This document shows, piece by piece, positions 27,425 through 36,414 of a stretch of 64,000 bases of DNA. The notes beneath the pieces are model-generated. The model was not told the DNA's origin and made no database searches. It worked only from the letters and a program-made list of their open reading frames with translations. Position numbers and translations under genes: made by a program. How positions within the stretch are numbered: the first letter of the stretch is position 1; each line of letters opens with the position of its first letter. The stretch comes from an uncultured Oscillospiraceae bacterium. Its GTDB lineage: Bacteria > Bacillota > Clostridia > Oscillospirales > Oscillospiraceae. The stretch lies in the NCBI GenBank assembly GCA_944385095.1, contig CALWVS010000001.1, forward strand, positions 210,658-274,657, given 5' to 3'.

Positions 27425-29350
27425 ATGAGAGATGGACTGATTAAAATTGCCGCTGGTACCCCATCCATCCGGGTTGCAGATTGCCGCTATAATGCAGAAC
27501 AGATTTTTACTTTAATGAGAGAGGCACAGCAACAGGGAGTCAAATTGCTGTGTTTGCCAGAGTTATGTTTAACAGGGTACACCTGTGGAGATTTATTTTT
27601 ACAGAATACACTGCTGAACGGTGCAGAGGAAGGGCTGGAGACTATTTTAGAGGCAACCGTTAATTTGGAATTGGTTGCTGCAGTGGGTTTGCCAGTGCGG
27701 TGTAATTGGAACCAGAAACTTTATAACTGTGCAGCAGTGATTCAAAAGGGAAAGATTTTAGGGTTGATTCCTAAAATTTATCTGCCTAATTACAATGAGT
27801 TTTATGAGGCAAGGTGGTTTACCTCTGGAGAGGGTGTAGACTGTACCATTACGCTCTGTGGTCAACAGGTTCCATTGAGTGACCAACTGACATTCTGGTG
27901 TGAAAGTATGCCCGATTTGGTGTTGGGGGTGGAAATTTGTGAAGATTTGTGGACAGCCAATCCACCTTCCGTTCGTCTGGCACAAAGTGGCGCAACCGTC
28001 ATACTGAATCTTTCTGCTTCCAATGAGTTGGTAGGAAAATCAGATTATCGCCGTCAGTTGGTGGCTGGGCAGTCTGCTCGGTTGTTGTGTGGCTATTTGT
28101 ATGCCAACGCAGGGGAGGGTGAATCTACCACCGATGTGGTTTTTTCTGGGCACAACCTCATAGCAGAAAATGGTTCTCTGTTGGCAGAACGTCGGTTTGT
28201 CACTGGATTGACTATGAGTGAATTTGATGTCAGCCGACTGGCGTATGAGCGGCAGAGGATGACTACTTTTGTCAGCCATACACAATCAGAAGTACATCGC
28301 ATTCCATTCTCTCTGTCTCTGGAGCGGACACAGCTTACCCGTTACATTTCTCCCAACCCCTTTGTGCCAGAGGATGAGGGAGACCGAAAGGAACGCTGCA
28401 ATGAAATTTTGTGTCTGGCTGCCTTGGGACTGAAAAAGCGGTTGGAACATACCAGAGCGAAAACAGCGGTTGTGGGTCTGTCTGGTGGACTGGATTCTAC
28501 ATTAGCCATTCTGATCACTGCCCTTGCCATGAAGATGTTAGACCGTTCTCCATCGGACATCATTGCAGTGACTATGCCATGTTTTGGTACAACTGACCGT
28601 ACCCGTGATAATGCGGTGGAATTGGCAGAGCGGTTGGGAGCCACCCTGCGACGCATTGACATTGGTGAGGCGGTAAAGGTACACTTTAAGGATATCGGGC
28701 AATCTATGGAGGACCACTCTGTTACCTTTGAGAATGGACAGGCCAGAGAGCGGACACAGGTGCTGATGGATATTGCCAACCAGACAGGCGGTATGGTGAT
28801 TGGTACAGGAGATTTGAGTGAGTTGGCTCTGGGTTGGGCAACCTACAATGGGGACCACATGTCTATGTATGCGGTGAATGCAGGGATTCCCAAAACACTG
28901 GTGCGCCATCTTGTCTCTTTTATCTCCAGTGATAAAGGGGAGGATGACCCCCGTCTCTCCCATGTGTTGGAAGATATTCTGGACACCCCTGTCTCCCCTG
29001 AATTACTGCCTGCCATTGAGGGAAAAATCAGTCAAAAGACAGAGGATTTGGTGGGACCCTATGAACTGCACGACTTTTTTCTGTATTATGCCATCCGCTG
29101 GGGATTTTCTCCCCGAAAAGTGTACCGACTGGCACAGTATGCACTGGGGAAACGCTATGACAGAGGTACTATTTTGAAGTGGCTGCACAATTTTTATCGC
29201 CGTTTCTTTACACAGCAGTTCAAACGCTCCTGTCTGCCAGATGGTCCAAAAGTGGGTTCTGTTACCCTGTCTCCCCGTGGAGATTGGCGTATGCCCAGTG
29301 ATGCCGTGGCTGCTCTCTGGATGGCAGAACTGGATACCATTTCAGAATAA
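27425..29350 (+). CDS. nadE: Glutamine-dependent NAD+ synthetase
   Basis: The 641-residue product fuses an N-terminal nitrilase-type glutaminase (residues about 1-300) to a C-terminal NAD synthetase (about 330-641). The glutaminase triad is visible: Glu in CLPELCLTG, Lys in GLIPKIYLP and Cys in GVEICEDLW. The synthetase has the PP-loop GLSGGLDSTLAIL. It makes NAD+ from nicotinate adenine dinucleotide using glutamine as the nitrogen source. The start follows AAGGAGG. Confidence 0.97.
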   Translation: MRDGLIKIAAGTPSIRVADCRYNAEQIFTLMREAQQQGVKLLCLPELCLTGYTCGDLFLQNTLLNGAEEGLETILEATVNLELVAAVGLPVRCNWNQKLYNCAAVIQKGKILGLIPKIYLPNYNEFYEARWFTSGEGVDCTITLCGQQVPLSDQLTFWCESMPDLVLGVEICEDLWTANPPSVRLAQSGATVILNLSASNELVGKSDYRRQLVAGQSARLLCGYLYANAGEGESTTDVVFSGHNLIAENGSLLAERRFVTGLTMSEFDVSRLAYERQRMTTFVSHTQSEVHRIPFSLSLERTQLTRYISPNPFVPEDEGDRKERCNEILCLAALGLKKRLEHTRAKTAVVGLSGGLDSTLAILITALAMKMLDRSPSDIIAVTMPCFGTTDRTRDNAVELAERLGATLRRIDIGEAVKVHFKDIGQSMEDHSVTFENGQARERTQVLMDIANQTGGMVIGTGDLSELALGWATYNGDHMSMYAVNAGIPKTLVRHLVSFISSDKGEDDPRLSHVLEDILDTPVSPELLPAIEGKISQKTEDLVGPYELHDFFLYYAIRWGFSPRKVYRLAQYALGKRYDRGTILKWLHNFYRRFFTQQFKRSCLPDGPKVGSVTLSPRGDWRMPSDAVAALWMAELDTISE

Positions 29351-29365
29351 AAGGGAGTAGAACAT

Positions 29366-29929
29366 TTGAATTTGTATTTTGATTTATTTTTTACCTTTGC
29401 CCGTATTGGTGTGTGTACCTTTGGGGGTGGCTATGCCATGCTGCCTATTTTGCAGCGTGAAATAGTAGAAAAGAAACAATGGGCAACAGATGCAGAATTG
29501 ACAGACTATTTTGCCATAGGACAGTGTACACCGGGGGTCATTGCGGTGAACACAGCCACTTTTGTGGGGTATAAACATGGTGGTATTTTTGGTGGTATTT
29601 GTGCCACCTTGGGTGTGGTGTTTCCCAGTTTGGTAATTATCACTGTCATTGCAGCATGTCTTAGTAATTTTTCAGACTATCCTGTGGTGCAACATGCCCT
29701 TTCTGGCGTCAATGCCTGTGTGGTGGCACTGATTGCCAGCAGTGTATTGAAATTGGGAAAAGGAACTTTGGTCAATCTGTTTAGTTGGGCAATTTTTGTG
29801 GGTGTTTTGCTGATTTCTGTGTTGGTGGGAATTTCTCCTGCGGTTCTGGTGATTGCGGCTGGATTATTGGGGTATTTGACTCTGCCAGTTCAAAAATGGA
29901 AACAGAGGAAGGAGGATAAGAACCCATGA
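29366..29929 (+). CDS. Chromate transporter family protein, first half
   Basis: The 187-residue product is a single CHR domain (TFGGGYAMLP, then GQCTPGVIAVNTATFVGY) with about six membrane segments. Two such short proteins together equal a full-length ChrA. The family exports chromate; in gut anaerobes the real substrate is unproven. The TTG start at 29366 has AAGGGAG upstream. It follows nadE by 15 bases and overlaps the second half by 4 bases. Confidence 0.88.
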   Translation: MNLYFDLFFTFARIGVCTFGGGYAMLPILQREIVEKKQWATDAELTDYFAIGQCTPGVIAVNTATFVGYKHGGIFGGICATLGVVFPSLVIITVIAACLSNFSDYPVVQHALSGVNACVVALIASSVLKLGKGTLVNLFSWAIFVGVLLISVLVGISPAVLVIAAGLLGYLTLPVQKWKQRKEDKNP

Positions 29930-30492
29930 TATTGCTGAGTTTGTACTATGAATTTTTTAAAACAGGGTTGTTTTCGGTAGGTGGAGGACTTGCCACCATT
30001 CCCTTTTTACAACATATGGGGGAGAGTACAGGCTGGTTTCAAAACAGTGATTTAACCACAATGATTGCCGTTTCAGAGTCCACACCGGGTCCTATGGGAG
30101 TGAACATGGCAACCTATGTGGGGTACCAAACCGCAGGAATTGCAGGGGCAATCGTTGCCACATTGGGACTTGTGACTCCTTCTATTATTGTAATTTTAAT
30201 TGTGGCTGGATTTTTGCAGAAATTTCGACAGAATCCAGTGGTTGAGGCGGTGTTTTGTGGGCTGCGTCCAGCATCCACTGCGCTGATTGTTGCAGCTGGA
30301 CTGTCTGTCGCATACTCTGTATTTACGGTAGCTGATATGGAAAGTACACAAAGCCTGTCTGCACTCAATCTACCCTGTATTGTCTTGGCAGTTGCCATTT
30401 TTGTTGGATTGAAGTGGACTCCACTGAAAAAACTCCATCCCATTTTGTTTATTGCATTTGCCGCAGTGGTGGGAATTGTGGCACAGCTATAA
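29926..30492 (+). CDS. Chromate transporter family protein, second half
   Basis: The 188-residue product is the second CHR domain (SVGGGLATIPFLQHMG, then SESTPGPMGVNMATYVGY). In known split systems the two halves insert in opposite orientation and work as a heterodimer. The ATGA overlap with the first half supports equal synthesis. A terminator follows. Confidence 0.88.
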   Translation: MILLSLYYEFFKTGLFSVGGGLATIPFLQHMGESTGWFQNSDLTTMIAVSESTPGPMGVNMATYVGYQTAGIAGAIVATLGLVTPSIIVILIVAGFLQKFRQNPVVEAVFCGLRPASTALIVAAGLSVAYSVFTVADMESTQSLSALNLPCIVLAVAIFVGLKWTPLKKLHPILFIAFAAVVGIVAQL

Positions 30493-30496
30493 CTGG

Positions 30497-30533
30497 TGTC
30501 CCAGAATATGGCGGTATTCTGGGGCATTTTTTT
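30497..30533 (+). terminator. Intrinsic terminator after the CHR pair
   Basis: CCCAGAATA and its complement, extended by a wobble pair, are followed by TTTTTTT. Confidence 0.9.
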
Positions 30534-30552
30534 AGAGAAAAGAAAGAAGTGA

Positions 30553-31932
30553 ATGATATTGTCAAAAACGAATGCACATTCTGGTCAGCGAGAGCGTATG
30601 TTGGAAGCCTCTGTTCCCAAATTGGTGGTGACTTTAGCCATTCCAACCATTATCAGCATGATGGTATCTGCCATCTACAATATGGCAGATACCTATTTTG
30701 TATCTCAAATCAATACCAGTGCTTCTGGTGCAGTTGGGATTGTTTTTTCTATTATGGCACTGATTCAGGCGGTTGGATTTACCATAGGGATGGGTTCCGG
30801 CAGCATTTCTTCCCGGCTTTTGGGGCAGGGGATTCCAGAGCGTGCAGCAATTTTTGCCTCCAGTGCAGTGACGGCTGCACTGATTGCGGGCAGTTTACTG
30901 ACTTTTTTTGGATTGCTGTTTTTACAGGATTTTGTGTGGGTGTTAGGTGCAACACAGACCATCTACCCCTATGCGCTGGATTATGCAACCTATATTTTAT
31001 GGGGTGCCCCTGTGATGTGTATTTCCTTTACACTCAATAACCTGTTGCGATGGCAGGGAAAGGCAAAGCTCTCAGTGGTTGGGCTGGGAATCGGGGGTAT
31101 CTTAAACATTATACTTGATCCCATTTTTATTTTTGTGCTGGGGTTGGGTATTTCTGGTGCAGCCACTGCAACTTTGGTGAGCCAACTGACCAGTATGTGT
31201 ATTTTATCCTCCTTTTTTCTGCTGGGACACAGTGACATTCGGGTTTCTCCCAAATGTGTGTCCCGCTCCCCTCGTATCTACTTCTTAATTCTGAAAAGCG
31301 GGCTTCCCTCTTTCTTTAGGCAGGGAATGTCCAGTGTATCAACCATGGCACTGAATTTCAACGCAGGTATGTATGGAGATGCAGCAGTGGCTGCCATGGC
31401 AATCGTGACCAAAGTGTTCAATTTTATTCTGTCTGCGGTGATTGGCTTTGGTCAGGGTATGCAGCCTGTGGTTGGTTATAACTACGGAGCGGGGAAATTA
31501 CATCGAGTCCGGCAGGCAGTGTTCTTTTCCATCAAATTTTGTACTGTCATCTTGACGATTGCCGCCATTGTGGGCGCACTGTTTGCCCATGAGATTGTGG
31601 CATTTTTCCGAGATGACCCACAAGTAATTGAAATTGGCACAAGGGCGTTCCGCTATCAGTGTATTACCCTTCCCATTGGGTCGGTTTTGGTGTTTTCCAA
31701 TATGGTGTTTCAGTCTATGGGAAAGTCTGTGCGTGCTTCCATTTTGGCTTTGTGTCGTCAAGGGCTTGTGTTTATTCCTATGGTGTTTTTATTGCCAAAT
31801 TTGTTTGGATTAACAGGACTGGAATTGACCCAGACAGTTTCGGATGCAGTTGCCTTTATTATTTCAAGCATTATCTTTGTCCATTATTTCTTTCAAGAAC
31901 TTCCAAAAGAACAGCAAAAAGAGCCGGATTAG
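30553..31932 (+). CDS. MATE-family efflux transporter
   Basis: The 459-residue product has about twelve membrane helices and the MATE signature around IPTIISMMVSAIYNMADTYF. Members export drugs or metabolites using a sodium or proton gradient. Substrate cannot be predicted. The ribosome-binding site is modest. Its last codons and stop lie inside a terminator hairpin shared with the convergent gluQ gene; the two coding regions overlap by 4 bases. Confidence 0.93.
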   Translation: MILSKTNAHSGQRERMLEASVPKLVVTLAIPTIISMMVSAIYNMADTYFVSQINTSASGAVGIVFSIMALIQAVGFTIGMGSGSISSRLLGQGIPERAAIFASSAVTAALIAGSLLTFFGLLFLQDFVWVLGATQTIYPYALDYATYILWGAPVMCISFTLNNLLRWQGKAKLSVVGLGIGGILNIILDPIFIFVLGLGISGAATATLVSQLTSMCILSSFFLLGHSDIRVSPKCVSRSPRIYFLILKSGLPSFFRQGMSSVSTMALNFNAGMYGDAAVAAMAIVTKVFNFILSAVIGFGQGMQPVVGYNYGAGKLHRVRQAVFFSIKFCTVILTIAAIVGALFAHEIVAFFRDDPQVIEIGTRAFRYQCITLPIGSVLVFSNMVFQSMGKSVRASILALCRQGLVFIPMVFLLPNLFGLTGLELTQTVSDAVAFIISSIIFVHYFFQELPKEQQKEPD

Positions 31933-31951
31933 CAAAAATCCGGCTTTTTTT
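31917..31951 (+). terminator. Bidirectional terminator spanning two convergent stop codons
   Basis: AGCCGGATT and its exact complement close on a 6-base loop. T-runs follow on both strands. The TAG of the MATE gene (31930-31932) and the TAA of gluQ (31931-31929, minus strand) both lie at the top of the stem. Confidence 0.9.
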
Positions 31952-32855
31952 GTAAGTTTATCACAAAATCCTTTTTGGGAAGTTTCTCCCATGAAAAAAG
32001 TGGAATCAGTTCTTCGGGAGAGATGGGGGAGTATTCATCCAGTAATCCAGCAGCATAGGCGAGCTGCCCCACCAGTTCTCTGGCAGAATATTTCTCCTGT
32101 AATTCATCCATTGCCTTATCCCGGTCACGCTTTGCCAGCCTGCGACCATCTGGAGCAAGGAGCAGTGGGACATGCCCATAGGTGGGATGTGGAAGGGAGA
32201 GAAGGCGTTGTAAGTACATCTGTCGAGGGGTAGAATCCAATAAATCGCTTCCCCGAACCACCTCTGTGACCCCCATATCACCGTCGTCAATGACCACGGC
32301 AAGCTGATAGGCATAAACCCCATCCGAGCGGCGGATGATAAAGTCTCCACAGGATTGTGCCAGATTTTCAGTGTAAGTGCCTTGCAGCAGGTCCTCAAAG
32401 GAAATGGTTTCAGAGGGAACTGCAATGCGCCACGCCGCTTTTCTGGTTTGGGAAAACAGCAGTTTTTGTTCCGGGGTTAGGGTGCGACAGTGTCCATTAT
32501 AGAGTACAACACCATCGGAACGGTGGGGCGCAGAGGCTGCCAGCCGTTCTGCTCTGGTGCAATAACAGGGATAGAGTACTCCCTGTGCCTGTAACTGTTC
32601 AAAAACTGCTGCATAGAGTTTGGTACGTTTGCTCTGATAGACTGGTCCATTGTCCCAATCTAGCCCCAACCACTCCAAATCACACATAATTTGGTCACAG
32701 TAATGTTGATTGCACCGTTCGGGGTCTAAGTCCTCTAAACGCAGCACCATGGTTCCTCCCTGACTGCGGACACTGAGCCATGCAAGGAGAGAAGCCCACA
32801 GATTCCCTAAATGAATGCGACCACTTGGGCTGGGTGCAAATCTTCCACAGACCAT
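31929..32855 (-). CDS. gluQ: Glutamyl-Q tRNA(Asp) synthetase
   Basis: The 308-residue product resembles the catalytic half of glutamyl-tRNA synthetase without an anticodon-binding domain. It begins VCGRFAPSPSGRIHLGN, holding the HIGH-like motif, has Cys pairs around CYCTRAE for zinc, and the KMSKS-like RRLAKRDRD. The family attaches glutamate to queuosine in tRNA(Asp). This is relatively uncommon in Clostridia, so queuosine use is implied. The start at 32855 follows AGAGGGGGA; an ATG 27 bases earlier is possible. Confidence 0.93.
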   Translation of the reverse strand: MVCGRFAPSPSGRIHLGNLWASLLAWLSVRSQGGTMVLRLEDLDPERCNQHYCDQIMCDLEWLGLDWDNGPVYQSKRTKLYAAVFEQLQAQGVLYPCYCTRAERLAASAPHRSDGVVLYNGHCRTLTPEQKLLFSQTRKAAWRIAVPSETISFEDLLQGTYTENLAQSCGDFIIRRSDGVYAYQLAVVIDDGDMGVTEVVRGSDLLDSTPRQMYLQRLLSLPHPTYGHVPLLLAPDGRRLAKRDRDKAMDELQEKYSARELVGQLAYAAGLLDEYSPISPEELIPLFSWEKLPKKDFVINLQKKPDFC

Positions 32856-32911
32856 CGCTCTTCCCCCTCTCTTTTTCTTCATTATAACATAATAACATAG
32901 ATACTGTACTC

Positions 32912-32940
32912 TTGCAATGGAGAGACACTCAGACTATAAT
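32912..32940 (+). promoter_or_regulatory. Sigma-A promoter upstream of the ECF sigma operon
   Basis: TTGCAA and a perfect TATAAT are spaced by 17 bases. The leader to the sigma gene is about 105 bases and contains GGGTGG and CCACCC arms near 32947 and 32986 followed by TTTTT, a possible attenuator. Confidence 0.65.
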
Positions 32941-33053
32941 AAAGTCGGGTGGATTTGCCACTTTTCTCTAAAAAGCGGGGTTGAACCACCCACCATTTTT
33001 CTTGCAATAAAAATACCATCTGGTGCATTATCAATATGACAGGAGAATGGACT

Positions 33054-33632
33054 ATGTTGATGATACTTGCTGCCATAGAGGAAGAATATGGCAAACTAAA
33101 TAATTCTGAGTTAGAAGATTTGATGCAGGGACTGGTCAGAGGGGAACAGGAAGCACTTTCCCAACTCTACCACTATGCGCGTACTGCGGTTTATGGGCTT
33201 GCACTGTCTATTGTCCGAAATGGACATGATGCAGACGATATTACACAGGACACTTTTGTACGGGCATGGGAGAAAGCGGAACAATACCGTCCCCAGGGAA
33301 CCCCTATGGCATGGCTCTTATCCATTACACGCAATTTGGCATTGATGAAACTGAGAGAGCAGAAGCGAACACAGGACCTTCCACCAGAGGATTGGGCACA
33401 GTTTTCAGTTGCCTCTCACGATGTGACCACAGAAGACCGTACAGTCCTTGGTGCAGCTATGACCATTCTCTCGGATGAGGAGAGGCAAATCATTTTACTC
33501 CATGTAACCTCTGGTTTAAAACATCGGGAGATTGCATCCCTTTTGGAGTTGCCTCTCTCTACTGTGCTGTCCAAATATCACCGCGCCTTGAAGAAACTCA
33601 AAGAAAAACTGAAAGGAGATGACACCCCATGA
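33054..33632 (+). CDS. ECF-type sigma-70 factor
   Basis: The 192-residue product has sigma region 2 (residues about 28-95, with DADDITQDTFVRAWEKAEQY) and region 4 (about 130-185, LSDEERQIILLHVTSGLKHR), without region 3. That is the extracytoplasmic-function layout. The ATG at 33054 is preferred over one at 33036 because AGGAGA lies 7 bases before it. It overlaps the membrane protein gene downstream by 4 bases, as expected for its anti-sigma factor. Confidence 0.93.
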   Translation: MLMILAAIEEEYGKLNNSELEDLMQGLVRGEQEALSQLYHYARTAVYGLALSIVRNGHDADDITQDTFVRAWEKAEQYRPQGTPMAWLLSITRNLALMKLREQKRTQDLPPEDWAQFSVASHDVTTEDRTVLGAAMTILSDEERQIILLHVTSGLKHREIASLLELPLSTVLSKYHRALKKLKEKLKGDDTP

Positions 33633-35116
33633 CAGACAAGGAACTGAGACAGAGGTTGTACACTGCCCTTGACCATGCTGCACCCAATGACATTGAGGGT
33701 GTGCTCTCTCGTTGCCAGCCCAGGACAGGGAAAGTGGTACCCATTTCCAGTGGTGGGAAAAAGGCAAGGAAGAAATGGGTTCCTGCATTGGCTGCCGCCT
33801 GTGTGGCATTGGTTGTTGCTGGTGGAGGGTTTCAATACTATATGCAGAATAACACTGTGGCATCCATCGTACTGCTGGATGTGAACCCCAGTGTGGAACT
33901 GACAGTAAACCAAAAAGAGAAAGTCCTATCTGCCACACCTGCCAATGAGGATGCATCTGTGATTCTGGATGGAATGGATTTGAGGGGAGCCCATGTGGAT
34001 GTGGCGATGAATGCCATTGTAGGTTCCCTGTTACAACATGGTTTTGTGGATGAACTGGCAAATTCCATTTTGATTACCGTAGAGGATACCAATGCAGAAC
34101 GAGGAGCCCAGCTGCAACAGGATTTGACTGCACAGGCAGATGCCATTTTGTCCAGTGCGCAGGTCCATGGAGCCATCCTGTCCCAAACGATACAAGATTC
34201 TCAGCTCCTTCAGCAACAGGCAGAAACCTATGGAATTTCTGCCGGCAAAGTGGTACTCATTCAAACGATTGTAGATGCAAGTGGCGGCTTGCACACCTTT
34301 GAGGAATTGGTGGGGCTGTCCATCAATGAATTGAATTTGCTTTATACATCTCTTACAACCCAGAATTCCAATCAGCAGACACAGCCAACTACCCCCAGTC
34401 ATACCATTCAATCCTCAGGGGAGGCAAGTGTACAGGCATATATTGGCACAGAGGCAGCCCAGGCAGCCGCTTTTGCCCATGCAGGAGTATCCAGCTCAGA
34501 TGCTGTGGTTTTAGAAGTGGATTATGACTATGAAGACGGATGTATGGTGTATGAAATTGAGTTTGTAGTTGGCTCAGTGGAGTATGAATATGATATTGAT
34601 GCTGCCACAGGGGCTGTCATCAAATACCAGAAAGAGGGGGGGCATACCCCTGTCATCTCACAAAATCAGCCACAGACGGGAACTGCTACCACAGAAATAG
34701 GGGAGAAACAGGCAAAATCCATTGCATTTTCTCATGCAGGGGTATCTGAATCTCAGGTTTCCTCTCTACGTGTGGAGCGGGATTTGGATGATGGTAGATT
34801 GGAGTACGAAGTGTCATTCTGGGTAGGTGATACAGAGTATGAGTACACCATTGATGCAGCAAGTGGTGGAGTGTATAAAAGTGAGTCCAAGACCCATACC
34901 GTTTCTTCCACCGGTGATATAGGGGAAGCACAGGCGAAATCCATTGCCCTCACCCATGCAGGGCTGGCAGAATCAGAGGTTTTTGAACTGAAAGTGAAAC
35001 GGGAAGTAGATGACATCCAGTTGGAATATGAGGTAGAATTTAAAACTGCCTATGCAGAATATGAGTATAAAATTGATGGAGCCACTGGTTCGATTTTAGA
35101 GTTTGAGCAGGACTGA
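33629..35116 (+). CDS. RsgI-like membrane anti-sigma factor with three PepSY domains
   Basis: The 495-residue product has a short cytoplasmic N-terminus (about 48 residues), one membrane helix at about 51-69 and a large outer part. Just outside the membrane lies a segment like the RsgI middle domain, with SIVLLDVNPSVELTVN; the Asn86-Pro87 pair matches the place where RsgI proteins cleave themselves. Three tandem PepSY repeats follow (about 265-335, 350-420 and 428-495), each with an AxxxAFxHAG-like start and an EYEYxIDxATG end. It is coupled to the ECF sigma gene and is probably its anti-sigma factor. PepSY domains in place of carbohydrate-binding modules suggest a peptide or envelope signal; that is inference. 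Confidence 0.82.
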   Translation: MTDKELRQRLYTALDHAAPNDIEGVLSRCQPRTGKVVPISSGGKKARKKWVPALAAACVALVVAGGGFQYYMQNNTVASIVLLDVNPSVELTVNQKEKVLSATPANEDASVILDGMDLRGAHVDVAMNAIVGSLLQHGFVDELANSILITVEDTNAERGAQLQQDLTAQADAILSSAQVHGAILSQTIQDSQLLQQQAETYGISAGKVVLIQTIVDASGGLHTFEELVGLSINELNLLYTSLTTQNSNQQTQPTTPSHTIQSSGEASVQAYIGTEAAQAAAFAHAGVSSSDAVVLEVDYDYEDGCMVYEIEFVVGSVEYEYDIDAATGAVIKYQKEGGHTPVISQNQPQTGTATTEIGEKQAKSIAFSHAGVSESQVSSLRVERDLDDGRLEYEVSFWVGDTEYEYTIDAASGGVYKSESKTHTVSSTGDIGEAQAKSIALTHAGLAESEVFELKVKREVDDIQLEYEVEFKTAYAEYEYKIDGATGSILEFEQD

Positions 35117-35131
35117 GTGTAACATACGCAG

Positions 35132-35170
35132 AACGCCTGGACAGAATGTTTTCTGACCAGGCGTTTTTGT
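35132..35170 (+). terminator. Intrinsic terminator of the sigma/anti-sigma operon
   Basis: AACGCCTGG-A-CAGAA and its complement close on a 4-base loop and are followed by TTTTTG-TTTT. Confidence 0.92.
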
Positions 35171-35186
35171 TTTCGTTTTACACAAT

Positions 35187-35224
35187 AAAAAACACCAGAA
35201 TCCCACAATCTGGGATTCTGGTGT
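35187..35224 (-). terminator. Intrinsic terminator of the minus-strand SH3-domain gene
   Basis: A perfect 14-base-pair stem (ACACCAGAATCCCA) with a 5-base loop is followed, on the minus strand, by a T-run. Confidence 0.9.
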
Positions 35225-35259
35225 AAGAATGTGTTGCTATAAAGGGCTATAAAATGAAA

Positions 35260-36192
35260 TTAGGAATTTTTTGGGGTCAAGTAAGTACCAAGTACATATC
35301 CTTCTTCATAATTTCCACCACCAGTGGAATACTTGATTTTATACCAGCCATCCTGTGCTTTTTCCAGAATTTCCACCGTTGCGCCGTTGGAGGTACTTGC
35401 TTTGACTTCATAGGTGGTGCCAGGACCAGAGCGGATATTCAACCCACCGCTTGCACCAGTAATTTCCACCTCTGTATTGGGAGCAAAATCACCACTGCTA
35501 CCTTGATTGTTAGAGGAACCAGATTGACCACTGCTGGTAGAGCCAGACTGGCTACCAGAACCAGAGGAGGTATCTGGGGTTTCTGGCACAATATTCTCTC
35601 CTGTTCCATCGCCCAGACAGTGAACCGTACACTGTGCTGTTACATCTCCCACTGTGGCAGTAATCACAACGGGTACCTCATCACTGCCCTTGTAGACATT
35701 GGTAATATTACCAAATTCATCTACGGTGGCAATATTTGGGTTTGCACTGGTCCATGTAATGGTTACATTGGCACCCTTTGGATCTGTTGTGGCAATGACC
35801 TGATAGGGTTCATTGGGTTGCAGTGAGAAATCGGTGCGGCTGAGAGTCAAACCCTGAATTTCTACCACTTGAGTTTGAGAGGAACCTGTGGAGGATTGAT
35901 CAGAAGAGGAGCCATGAGCGGGATTATTTCCCATAAACATGGGGGAAACATAGCGAATGACAATAATCAGAGCGGTTAAAATTAAAACCAGAGAAACCGC
36001 AAGACCAAAAATCTGAATGGGATTTGCTTTACCGCCAGAGATACGGCGTCCCACAATGCCACGATATCCACTTTGTGCTGGTCTTTCATCGCAGAATGGA
36101 CAGCGTTTATAGGTGACAGAATATTCTTCTCCACAGTTTTCACACTGAATCACATCAGTGTTACGACGGGGAGGGGCTTTTTTCGTAGACAT
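35260..36192 (-). CDS. Membrane protein with zinc ribbon, Big2 and SH3 domains
   Basis: The 310-residue product starts in the cytoplasm with a zinc ribbon (CENCGEEYSVTYKRCPFCDE at about residues 17-36), followed by one membrane helix at about 60-82. Outside lie a bacterial Ig-like Big2 domain (about 110-195), a Ser/Gly-rich linker (about 205-235) and a C-terminal SH3 domain (GGLNIRSGPGTTYEVKAS). SH3 domains of this type bind cell-wall peptides. A structural or sensory envelope role is likely; no enzyme domain is present. Confidence 0.85.
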   Translation of the reverse strand: MSTKKAPPRRNTDVIQCENCGEEYSVTYKRCPFCDERPAQSGYRGIVGRRISGGKANPIQIFGLAVSLVLILTALIIVIRYVSPMFMGNNPAHGSSSDQSSTGSSQTQVVEIQGLTLSRTDFSLQPNEPYQVIATTDPKGANVTITWTSANPNIATVDEFGNITNVYKGSDEVPVVITATVGDVTAQCTVHCLGDGTGENIVPETPDTSSGSGSQSGSTSSGQSGSSNNQGSSGDFAPNTEVEITGASGGLNIRSGPGTTYEVKASTSNGATVEILEKAQDGWYKIKYSTGGGNYEEGYVLGTYLTPKNS

Positions 36193-36225
36193 AAATGGAA
36201 ACCTCCATCCTATAATTCAAAACAT

Positions 36226-36252
36226 AAAATAGATTCACATCGAATCTATTTT
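36226..36252 (-). promoter_or_regulatory. Perfect palindrome upstream of the SH3-domain gene
   Basis: AAAATAGATTC and its exact complement flank ACATC, about 35 bases before the start codon on the minus strand. It could be an operator or an mRNA hairpin in the leader. Confidence 0.45.
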
Positions 36253-36345
36253 ACAGGGATTTTATCTATCCGTCAACGGGAAAAGGTGGAATTACAGATT
36301 TTTTACAAAATGGTCACGAAATGCAAGAAAAACGAAAATGTTTTC

Positions 36346-36374
36346 TTGACCTTATATGGGCTTTCTTTTATAAT
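36346..36374 (+). promoter_or_regulatory. Sigma-A promoter of mtaB
   Basis: TTGACC and TATAAT are separated by 17 bases, 40 bases before the mtaB start codon. Confidence 0.8.
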
Positions 36375-36414
36375 GTGTTAGTTAGGTTATTTGAGAGAAT
36401 AAAAGGAAAACACA

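Noticed and set aside
29366-30492. A frameshifted full-length chrA
   Set aside because: Each half has its own start and a clean ATGA overlap, the normal layout of paired short CHR genes.
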